46,343 nt of DNA. Source: Lichenicola sp964247755 (lineage in GTDB: Bacteria > Pseudomonadota > Alphaproteobacteria > Acetobacterales > Acetobacteraceae). Location: positions 1 through 46,343 of the forward strand of contig CAXTVX010000023.1 in assembly GCA_964247755.1 (NCBI GenBank), read 5' to 3'. The notes beneath the pieces are model-generated. The model had not been told where the DNA came from. It searched no databases and saw only the letters and a program-made list of their open reading frames with translations. Made by a program: the position numbers and the translations under genes. Below, in pieces: positions 34,228 through 41,227 of this stretch. The number at the start of each line of letters is the position of its first letter. Position 1 is the first letter of the stretch.

Positions 34228-35192
34228 CGGCTGACGGAGGGCGGATGCGGACGCTCTACCCACCGATCGAGCCGTATTCGAGCGGCACGATGGACGCCGG
34301 CGACGGCCATTCGGTGTACTGGGAGCTGTGCGGCAACCCGCGCGGCACGCCGGTGGTGTTCCTGCACGGCGGTCCGGGCGGCGGCTGCTCTCCGCTGCAG
34401 CGGCGGCTGTTCGACCCGCAGCGCTACCGCATCCTGCTGTTCGACCAGCGCGGCTGCGGCCGGTCGCGCCCGCACGCGTCGCTGGAAGCGAACACCACCT
34501 GGCACCTGGTGGCCGACATCGAGCGGCTGCGCCGGATGACCGGCGTCCCGGCCTGGCTGGTGTTCGGCGGATCCTGGGGCAGCACGCTGGCGCTGGCCTA
34601 CGCGGAGGCGCATCCGGAGCGCACAGCCGGGCTGATCCTGCGCGGCATCTTCGGCATGCGTCGTGCCGAGCTGTCCTGGTACTACCAGGAGGGGGCGTCC
34701 TGGCTGTTCCCGGACAAGTGGGAACAGTTCCTGGTGCCGATCCCGGAGGCCGAGCGTGGCGACCTGATCGCGGCCTATCGCCGGCGCCTGGTCGGGGAGG
34801 ACCCGGCGGCGCGGCTGGAGGCGGCGCGGGCCTGGAGCCTGTGGGAGGGCGAGACCCTGACGCTGCTGCCCGACCCGTCCCTGAGCGCGCAGCACGGCGA
34901 CGACGACTTCGCTCTCGCCTTTGCGCGGATCGAGAACCACTACTTCACCCATGGCGGCTGGCTGGAGGAGGGCCAGCTGCTCCGCGACGTGCGACGGATC
35001 GCGCACCTGCCGGGGGTGATCGTGCAGGGCCGCTATGACGTCGCGACGCCGATGCGCACTGCCTGGGACCTGCACCGCGCCTGGCCCGAGGCCGAGTTCC
35101 GGCTGGTTGCCGATGCCGGCCACGCCACCACCGAGCCTGGCATCATGACCGCGCTGCTGGACGCGACCGACCGGTTCGTCGCCACGGCGTGA
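34224..35192 (+). CDS. pip: Proline iminopeptidase
   Basis: A 322-residue alpha/beta-hydrolase peptidase (family S33) that removes N-terminal proline from small peptides. The signature block is HGGPGGGCSPLQRRLFDPQ; nucleophile S117 is in FGGSWGSTLALAYA; the acid Asp is in VQGRYDVATP and the base His is in DAGHATTEP. No signal peptide is seen, so it is cytoplasmic. ATG 34224 overlaps the xerC stop by four bases, with GGGGAAC upstream. The stop overlaps the next gene by four bases. It belongs to the same family as the tricorn-interacting factor F1 of archaea, but lies far from the tricorn-like gene here. Confidence 0.93.
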   Translation: MTADGGRMRTLYPPIEPYSSGTMDAGDGHSVYWELCGNPRGTPVVFLHGGPGGGCSPLQRRLFDPQRYRILLFDQRGCGRSRPHASLEANTTWHLVADIERLRRMTGVPAWLVFGGSWGSTLALAYAEAHPERTAGLILRGIFGMRRAELSWYYQEGASWLFPDKWEQFLVPIPEAERGDLIAAYRRRLVGEDPAARLEAARAWSLWEGETLTLLPDPSLSAQHGDDDFALAFARIENHYFTHGGWLEEGQLLRDVRRIAHLPGVIVQGRYDVATPMRTAWDLHRAWPEAEFRLVADAGHATTEPGIMTALLDATDRFVATA

Positions 35193-36187
35193 GGACGCCG
35201 TTCGGTGCGGCCTCATTCGTTCCGGCCTCGCTCGCCACAGCCTGGGCGCTCGCTGTGGTGCTGGCGGCGGGACCGGCGGTCGCGCAGGCCTGCCTGCGAC
35301 AGGAGCTGGCCGAAGCCACCCTGCGCGACGACGACGGCTTCATCTCGATGCCGGTCGCGATCGACGGGCAGGCGGCGAGCCTGGTGGTGGATACCGGCTC
35401 GGAAACCGGGCTGCTGACCGAAGCGGCGGCGGACGGGCTCGGGCTGCGCCGCGACCCGGACCGGCGAACCCTGCTGCGCGGCACCGGCGGCACCGGGCAA
35501 CGGGTGCCGAACGTGCTGCTGTCGCTCGCGATCGGCGGGATGCGGCTGGACGCAGGCAGCGTGCCGGTCGGGTTCCTGCCGGCGATGCCGGTGGTGGACC
35601 CGCCGGTGGCGGGGCTGCTGGGGGCGGACGTACTGTCGCGGTTCGACCTGGAGCTCGACCTGCCGCACCGGCGGATCGGCTTCTGGCGCATCGGGGCCGG
35701 GTCGGTCGCCTGTGCGCCGCCACCGGGCCCGGCGGGCGGGTACCAGGCGATCCCGCTGCGTCGCGAGGGCGACCGGCTGTTGATGACGGCACGGCTGGAC
35801 GGGCAGCCGGTCAGCGTGCTGGTCGACACCGGGGCGCGCTCGCGCATCCTGTCGACAACGGCGGCGCGTCGGCTGGGGGTGTATGGCGACCGGCTGGGTG
35901 CGGATCCGGGCGGGGTGAATGCCGGGGTCGACCTGCACCCGAGCGAGTACCACTGGCACCGGTTCCGGCGGCTGACGATCGGCGGCGAGACGGTGGACAA
36001 TCCGGTGCTGACGGTGGCGCCGCTGGCAGAATCGGTGGACCTGCTGCTGGGCGCGGACTGGTTCGCCGCGCGCCAGGTGTGGATCAGCTTCGCCACCGAC
36101 GTGATGTATGTCCGCGCCGTCCCGGCGCGGGGGCCTGTGCACGCCGGCCCGGTGCGGGACCGGCAGCCGGAGACGCAGGACCCGTAG
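35189..36187 (+). CDS. Exported double-domain retropepsin-like aspartyl protease
   Basis: A 332-residue protein with an N-terminal signal peptide (about 1-33) and two retropepsin-like (clan AA) halves. Each has a DTG motif: LVVDTGSETG with D68, and VLVDTGARSR with D213. Each half also carries the following family turn (VAGLLGADVLSRF and DLLLGADWF). Retropepsins normally need two chains; this single chain could fold as a pseudo-dimer with both catalytic Asp. Substrate is unknown; likely periplasmic. GTG start at 35189 overlaps pip by four bases, the last gene of the DUF484-xerC-pip chain. Confidence 0.8.
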   Translation: MRTPFGAASFVPASLATAWALAVVLAAGPAVAQACLRQELAEATLRDDDGFISMPVAIDGQAASLVVDTGSETGLLTEAAADGLGLRRDPDRRTLLRGTGGTGQRVPNVLLSLAIGGMRLDAGSVPVGFLPAMPVVDPPVAGLLGADVLSRFDLELDLPHRRIGFWRIGAGSVACAPPPGPAGGYQAIPLRREGDRLLMTARLDGQPVSVLVDTGARSRILSTTAARRLGVYGDRLGADPGGVNAGVDLHPSEYHWHRFRRLTIGGETVDNPVLTVAPLAESVDLLLGADWFAARQVWISFATDVMYVRAVPARGPVHAGPVRDRQPETQDP

Positions 36188-36307
36188 CTCGCGATCCGGC
36201 GACGATGAGCGGGGCCCGGACGGAGGAACCGGACGGACGCGTATGACGTATCCATGGCCTCGACAGTTTCGGCCCGGAGGCACGTCGCCCCGCGCAGGAG
36301 GACCACG

Positions 36308-37255
36308 ATGCCGGATCCATCGCTGCCCACGCCCGCCGCGATACGCCGTCGACCAGGCCAGGCAAGCCATAGGCTGGCGCTGCTGCTGGGTGTCACCCTT
36401 GCCGGCTCCGCCGGTGTCACGGCGCGGGCGGCCTCGACCGCCGACCTGCCGCCGCTGGTGGTGCCGGCGGGCAACGAGCATCACGGGGGCAAGCTGGCGT
36501 TCGCGGAGCTGGTGACGCCGGATCTCGTGGCGTCGGAACGGTTCTACGGGTCGCTGTTCGGCTGGTCGTTCCAGAACATCAACGCGGGGCCCGGGTTCTT
36601 CGGCCAGGCCTCGCTGGGTGGCCGGACGGTCGCCGGCATCTTCGAGCGGCCGCTTTCCGTGGGACGGCGGCCGGCCTGGGTGTCGTTCCTCGCCACCGGC
36701 GACCTGGACAAGTCGGATGCGCTCGCGGTGCAGAACGGCGCCAAGGTGTTGCTGCAGCCGCGCAGCCTGGCCAATCTCGGGCAGATATCGGTGCTCACGG
36801 ACCCCGAGGGCGCGGTGTTCGCCATGATGGCGTCGAGCAGCGGCGACCCGCCCGACCAGCTGGCCGATCCGGGGGAATGGATCTGGAGCTCGCTGGTCAC
36901 CACTGCCCCGGATACCGACGCGGCGTTCTACAAGACCGTGTTCGGCTACGACGTGTTCGACCTTCCGGGGCCGCAGGACGCCCACCACCTGATCCTCGCC
37001 TCCGACGGTTATGCACGGGCGAGCGTCAACCCGGTTCCGGCCGGCTGGACCAACACGCGGTCGCGCTGGATCGGCTACGTGCGCGTCGACGACGCGACCG
37101 CGATGGCGGCCCGGGTCACTGCCCTCGGCGGCCGGGTGGTGCAGCCGCCGCACATGGACCGGCATGGCGGACAAATCGCCCTGGTGGCCGATCCGGCCGG
37201 CGCCCTGTTCGGGCTGCTCGAATGGTCAGCAGCCGAAACGGGAGACAAGCAATGA
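36308..37255 (+). CDS. Exported VOC (glyoxalase-fold) protein
   Basis: A 315-residue protein of the vicinal oxygen chelate superfamily, with two tandem glyoxalase-type modules (about 70-180 and 195-310). The first module begins GKLAFAELVTPDLVASERFYGSLFGWSF and the second has WSSLVTTAPDTDAAFYKTVFGYDVF (key segments). An N-terminal signal-like segment (Arg-rich 13-22, hydrophobic 23-36, then AxA at 39-41) suggests export; most VOC proteins are cytoplasmic. GCAGGAGGACC lies directly before ATG 36308. Function is unknown; some family members are bleomycin-resistance or dioxygenase-type. Its stop overlaps the glycine-rich lipoprotein start by four bases. Confidence 0.82.
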   Translation: MPDPSLPTPAAIRRRPGQASHRLALLLGVTLAGSAGVTARAASTADLPPLVVPAGNEHHGGKLAFAELVTPDLVASERFYGSLFGWSFQNINAGPGFFGQASLGGRTVAGIFERPLSVGRRPAWVSFLATGDLDKSDALAVQNGAKVLLQPRSLANLGQISVLTDPEGAVFAMMASSSGDPPDQLADPGEWIWSSLVTTAPDTDAAFYKTVFGYDVFDLPGPQDAHHLILASDGYARASVNPVPAGWTNTRSRWIGYVRVDDATAMAARVTALGGRVVQPPHMDRHGGQIALVADPAGALFGLLEWSAAETGDKQ

Positions 37256-37635
37256 CCGCGCGGTTCGCCGGCCTGCCGCGCCTCGTGCTCGCCTTCGGCA
37301 TGCTGGCGGCGCTGCCGCTGGCCGGCTGCGCCGTCGAGGGCGGCGACTACGGATATGGCGGCGGCTACTACGACGCGGGCGGATACGACGGCTATGATCG
37401 CGGCTTCGGCGGCGGCTACTTTGTCGGACCCTATCGCGGCGGTGGCGGGGGCGGTGGCTTCGATCGTGGACGCGGCGGTGGCGGAGGCCGGTCGATCCCG
37501 GGGCTTCCGGCAGGAGGGCGTGGCGGCTTCCATGGCGGCGGCGGCGGTGGCGGGGGCTTCCACGGCGGTGGCGGTGGCGGTGGCGGAGGTGGCGGTGGCC
37601 ACGGCGGTGGCGGCGGGGGTGGACACGGCCGCTAA
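37252..37635 (+). CDS. Glycine-rich lipoprotein
   Basis: A 127-residue predicted lipoprotein. The signal peptide ends with LAGC, Cys at 26. The body is low-complexity: first a Gly/Tyr/Asp-rich part (DYGYGGGYYDAGGYDGYDR), then long Gly runs broken by His, Phe and Arg in FHGGGG- and HGGGG-type units. It is coupled to the VOC gene by a four-base ATGA overlap. No known enzyme. The repeats are short units within one gene, not a mobile repeat. Function is unknown; surface or matrix role is possible. Confidence 0.7.
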   Translation: MTARFAGLPRLVLAFGMLAALPLAGCAVEGGDYGYGGGYYDAGGYDGYDRGFGGGYFVGPYRGGGGGGGFDRGRGGGGGRSIPGLPAGGRGGFHGGGGGGGGFHGGGGGGGGGGGGHGGGGGGGHGR

Positions 37636-37680
37636 CAGCGCCGTCTCCACCGGTCCGGGCGGGACCAGGGCCTCGGGGCC

Positions 37681-38427
37681 TTGATTTCCGGGCGCCACGG
37701 ATCGTCCACCGTGTGCATCGTCGTTCCGACGCTGAACGAGGCAGCGGCATTGCCGAGGCTGTTGCGCAACCTGCGTGCCCTGGACCCGCCGCCGGACCAG
37801 ATTCTGGTGGTCGACGGCGGAAGCAGCGACGGCACGGTTGCGGTCGCGCAGGCGGCCGGACTGGCCGTGATCAAGCCGGACGCGCGCGGCAGGGCGGCGC
37901 AGATCAACCGGGGCGTGGCCGCATCGCAGGCCACGATCGTGTGCATCCTGCCCGCCGGTACGCTGCTGCCGGACGACGCGGTGGCGGTGATGCGACGTGC
38001 GCTGGCCGACCGGCGCACGGTGCTGGCCGGCTTCACCGCGCTGCTGTGCGGGGCTGACACGGTGCGCTGGGGCACCAGTTTCCACAACTGGATCAAGACC
38101 TGGTACGCGCCGCTGCTGTTCCGCCCGCACTTGTTCTGGCGCGGCACCCGGTTGCTGTTCGGCGACCACGCCCTGTTCTTCCGCCGGGCGCAGTTCCTGT
38201 CGGTCGGCGGGTGCGACGAGCGGCTGCGGGTGATGGAGGATGCCGACCTGTGCGTCCGGTTCGGCCGGATCGGTCGCGTCAGGCTGGTCAACCGCGTGGT
38301 TCTGACCTCCGACCGGCGGGTCGCGCGCTGGGGAGCGTGGCGCGCCAACTGGATCTACCTGTCGGTCGGGATCCGCTGGGGGCTGGGCCGGCGCGGCATC
38401 GCGGACAGCTATCCCGACATCCGCTGA
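37681..38427 (+). CDS. Family 2 glycosyltransferase lacking the DXD-type motif
   Basis: A 248-residue GT-A glycosyltransferase of family 2, close in layout to the TIGR04283 subgroup. Seen: STVCIVVPTLNEAAALPRLL, the nucleotide-binding LVVDGGSSDGT at 42-52, RGRAAQINRG, and the acceptor-side block FGDHALFFRRAQFLSVGG with MEDADLCVRFGRIGR. At the place where the family has a HADT-type metal site the sequence is PAGT (91-94). The start is TTG 37681; GTG 37711 is possible but would remove part of the first strand. It is not followed by an obvious sugar-pathway partner. The acceptor is unknown. Confidence 0.82.
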   Translation: MISGRHGSSTVCIVVPTLNEAAALPRLLRNLRALDPPPDQILVVDGGSSDGTVAVAQAAGLAVIKPDARGRAAQINRGVAASQATIVCILPAGTLLPDDAVAVMRRALADRRTVLAGFTALLCGADTVRWGTSFHNWIKTWYAPLLFRPHLFWRGTRLLFGDHALFFRRAQFLSVGGCDERLRVMEDADLCVRFGRIGRVRLVNRVVLTSDRRVARWGAWRANWIYLSVGIRWGLGRRGIADSYPDIR

Positions 38428-38760
38428 CGGCTGTCTGGGACGGTCAGTTCCGGCCACCGTTCGCCTTGGATCGACGCGGCCGGCGCGCACGGCGAGACCG
38501 ATCGGGGCCGGCTCGCCACCAGGGTGCGGCGGGCCGTCATGGGCTATCTGGGGGAAGGCATCATCGGGCCAGGTCGGTTGGCCGGACGAGGATGGTCGAG
38601 CGGACACCAGCCTGCAGCATGGTTCGTAAGCCGGTGCGGGGTCATGCTCCGGCTTCGGTGTCCGCCCGGGCGGCCACGTGATGGGGACGCAGCATCGTCA
38701 GCGGCGCACGACCCGCGTAGCCTGGCAGACGGATGCAACTCGGCAGCAGGGAGAACGCCG
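38428..38760. other. Intergenic stretch without a supported gene
   Basis: This 333-bp gap lies between the glycosyltransferase and the second SDR. It holds one possible stem, AAGCCGG (38628-38634) with CCGGCTT (38649-38655), and open frames without protein-like sequence. A frame opening at ATG 38539 runs into the SDR but its leader is Arg/Gly/Ser-rich, unlike any SDR N-terminus. No repeat or RNA was recognised. Confidence 0.5.
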
Positions 38761-39522
38761 TTGGCAGGACGCAGGATCGCCTGGGTGACGGGAGCCGGCT
38801 CGGGCATCGGCGAGGCCGGGGCACGGGCACTGGCCGCGGACGGATATGCGGTGGTGCTGACGGGGCGGCGGGAGGACGCGCTGCTGCGAGTCGCCGAGGG
38901 CATCCGGGAGGCGGGCGGGATCGCGCACGTGCAGGCGGGCGACGTCACGCAGGCGGCGCGGGTGGGGGAGATCGCACGCTGGATCGTGGACGGGCTCGGG
39001 CGGATCGACATCCTCGTGAACAATGCCGGCGCCAACATCCCGGCGCGCGCCTGGTCGTCGCTCACCCCGGAGGGGGTGGACCAGGTGATCGGCGCCAACC
39101 TGTCGTCGGCGTTCTATTGCGTGACCGCGGTGCTGCCGGCGATGCGGGCGCAGCGCGACGGGGTGCTGATCCACACCGCCAGCTGGGCCGGACGCCATCC
39201 GGCGCCGGTGTCGGGTGCGGCGTACTCCGCTGCGAAGCACGGGGTGATGGTGATGAGCCAGCTGCTGAACGCCGAGGAATGCGTCAACGGGATCAGGTCC
39301 TGCGTGATCTGTCCGGCGGAAGTGGCGACTCCGATCCTCGACCAGCGGCCGGTCAAGGCGTCGGCGGAACAGCGCGCGCGCATGCTGCAGCCGGACGACC
39401 TGGGCGGGCTGATCCGCTACGTGGCGTCGCTGCCGCCGCATGTCTGCCTCAACGAGGTGGTGATCTCGCCGACCTGGAACCGGATGTTCGCGGCGACGGT
39501 CGACGCGGAACGAGCCGGATGA
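38761..39522 (+). CDS. Short-chain dehydrogenase/reductase
   Basis: A 253-residue classical SDR. The cofactor motif is TGAGSGIG at 10-17, then DVTQ and NNAG; catalytic Ser is in HTASWAGRH near 142 and Y155/K159 are in AYSAAKHG. The C-terminal part (ICPAEVATPIL, then the substrate lid) fits 3-oxoacyl-type or sugar/steroid-type reductases; the substrate is not fixed. The start is TTG 38761 because GGGAG lies eight bases upstream and it places the fold right at the N-terminus, whereas upstream in-frame codons are not protein-like. It stands between a glycosyltransferase and paoABC without overlap. Confidence 0.85.
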   Translation: MAGRRIAWVTGAGSGIGEAGARALAADGYAVVLTGRREDALLRVAEGIREAGGIAHVQAGDVTQAARVGEIARWIVDGLGRIDILVNNAGANIPARAWSSLTPEGVDQVIGANLSSAFYCVTAVLPAMRAQRDGVLIHTASWAGRHPAPVSGAAYSAAKHGVMVMSQLLNAEECVNGIRSCVICPAEVATPILDQRPVKASAEQRARMLQPDDLGGLIRYVASLPPHVCLNEVVISPTWNRMFAATVDAERAG

Positions 39523-39728
39523 CGCCGATCGTTGCGGTGAAGCGTCATATACGGACGCACCGAACGAGCCCGGGAACAACTTCGGACACCTAGACGGTCT
39601 GCAAGGGTCCTCGCTGTGTCATCATGATTTTGCTCTGTGCGCCGGAATGCGATGCCCCGCCGCCGGCATTGCCAGCGTTCGGGCGTTGTTGCAGGCTAGT
39701 GCCGTAACGGTTCGATCGGAAGGTCTGC

Positions 39729-40238
39729 ATGCAGTTCACGATCAACGGCCAGGCGGTCGAAGCCTCGGTAGACCTGCGCACCTCGCTGCTCGACCTGCTC
39801 CGGGACCACCTTCACCTCGCCGGAACGAAGAAGGGGTGCAACCAGGGAGCTTGCGGCGCCTGCACGGTGCTGGTGGACGGCGACCGGATCAACAGCTGTC
39901 TGGCGCTGGCGGTGCAGTACCAGAACCGCGCCATCACCACGGTGGAGGGTCTCGCCGACGAGGACGGCCTGCATCCCCTGCAGCAGGCCTTCATCGAGCA
40001 TGATGGGTACCAGTGCGGCTACTGCACGCCGGGCCAGCTCTGCTCGGCCATCGGCATGGCGGCGGAAGCGGAACGTGGCGTGCCGAGCGTGGTCACCGGC
40101 GACCTGTCGGCAGAGCGCGTCGTCCTGGACCACGACGAGCTGCGCGAGCGCATGAGCGGCAACCTGTGCCGGTGCGGCGCCTATAACGGCATCATCGCCG
40201 CGATCGGGCAGGTCCTGGTGACGGAGGCGGTGGAATGA
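39729..40238 (+). CDS. paoA: Aldehyde oxidoreductase [2Fe-2S] subunit
   Basis: A 169-residue [2Fe-2S] subunit of the xanthine oxidase family, close to E. coli PaoA (YagT). The plant-type cluster uses C37, C42, C45 and C57 (GCNQGACGACT, then SCLAL); the second cluster uses C96, C99, C147 and C149 (YQCGYCTPGQLC, then NLCRCGAY). Its start reads directly into the ferredoxin fold, so the Tat signal peptide of E. coli PaoA is missing and the enzyme is probably cytoplasmic. GGAAGG lies before ATG 39729. It overlaps paoB by four bases. Confidence 0.92.
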   Translation: MQFTINGQAVEASVDLRTSLLDLLRDHLHLAGTKKGCNQGACGACTVLVDGDRINSCLALAVQYQNRAITTVEGLADEDGLHPLQQAFIEHDGYQCGYCTPGQLCSAIGMAAEAERGVPSVVTGDLSAERVVLDHDELRERMSGNLCRCGAYNGIIAAIGQVLVTEAVE

Positions 40239-41227
40239 GGGAGTTCGGCTACGTCAAGGCCGAGGACGCGTCTGCGGCGGTGCGGCTCGCGGGCACGTCC
40301 GCTCGGGCTCGGTATCTCGGCGGCGGCACCAACCTCGTCGACCTGATGCGCGAAATGGTGGAGCAGCCGGACGCGCTGGTCGACGTGACCGCGTTGCCTG
40401 CCGGGATCGAGACGTTGGACGACGGCAGCATCCTGATCGGCGCGGGGACGAGCAACACCGCCGTCGCGGCGAACCTTGCCGTGCGCACGCGGTTCCCGGC
40501 GCTGGCGCGCGCCATCCTCGCCGGCGCCAGCGGGCAGATACGCAACATGGCAACGGTGGGCGGCAACATCCTGCAGCGCACCCGCTGCACCTATTTCTAC
40601 GACGGCGCGTCGCGCTGCAACAAGCGTGCGCCCGGTGCCGGCTGCGACGCCATCGACGGCTTCAACCGCATCCACGCCATCCTGGGCGCCTCGCCTGCCT
40701 GCGTCGCCACCCATCCCTCCGACATGTGCGTGGCGCTGGCCGCACTCGATGCGGTCGTGCACCTTCAGGGGCATCGCGGGTCGCGCACGGTGCGGCTGGT
40801 GGACCTGCACCGCCTGCCCGGCGGCCGGCCGCACGTCGAGACCCAGCTCGAACAGGACGATCTGATCACCGCGGTGGCGCTGCCGGCGCTGCCGTTCGCA
40901 GCACGGTCGACCTACCGCAAGGTGCGGGACCGGGCGAGCTACGCCTTCGCCCTGGTGTCGGTGGCGGCAGCACTCGACGTCCATCCGGACGGAACGGTAC
41001 GCGACGTGCGGCTGGCACTGGGCGGGGTCGCGCACAAGCCCTGGCGCGCCTGGACGGCGGAGGCGGCGCTGCGCGGCAGGCCGGCGACCGACGACAGCTT
41101 CCGCGACGCGGCCGACGCGGAACTCGCCGACGCGGCGGGCCTCCAGCACAACGCGTTCAAGATCGACCTCGCCCGGCGCACGATCGCAGCGACCCTCGAA
41201 GGCCTGGCGGCAGGAAACCGGACATGA
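40235..41227 (+). CDS. paoB: Aldehyde oxidoreductase FAD subunit
   Basis: A 330-residue FAD subunit (CO-dehydrogenase flavoprotein type) of the PaoABC-type enzyme. FAD contacts are in YLGGGTNLVDLM and NMATVGGNILQRTRC. A cluster of Cys (C118, C128, C137 and C156) in RTRCTYF, SRCNKRAPGAGCDAI and SPACVATHP matches the extra [4Fe-4S] site known from E. coli PaoB. The C-terminal domain (VRDRASYAFALVSVAAAL) is complete. It takes electrons from the iron-sulphur subunit. ATG 40235 overlaps the paoA stop and its own stop overlaps paoC, so all three are coupled. Confidence 0.93.
   Translation: MREFGYVKAEDASAAVRLAGTSARARYLGGGTNLVDLMREMVEQPDALVDVTALPAGIETLDDGSILIGAGTSNTAVAANLAVRTRFPALARAILAGASGQIRNMATVGGNILQRTRCTYFYDGASRCNKRAPGAGCDAIDGFNRIHAILGASPACVATHPSDMCVALAALDAVVHLQGHRGSRTVRLVDLHRLPGGRPHVETQLEQDDLITAVALPALPFAARSTYRKVRDRASYAFALVSVAAALDVHPDGTVRDVRLALGGVAHKPWRAWTAEAALRGRPATDDSFRDAADAELADAAGLQHNAFKIDLARRTIAATLEGLAAGNRT

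Noticed and set aside
37440..37632. Repeated GGC/GGT-rich sequence that could be taken for a repeat array.
   Set aside because: It is the coding sequence of the glycine-rich lipoprotein, with codon variation and no spacers, so not a CRISPR or mobile repeat.
38524..38760. N-terminal extension of the second SDR from upstream ATG codons.
   Set aside because: The extra 79 residues are not protein-like and the SDR fold begins at the TTG 38761, which has a good ribosome binding site.
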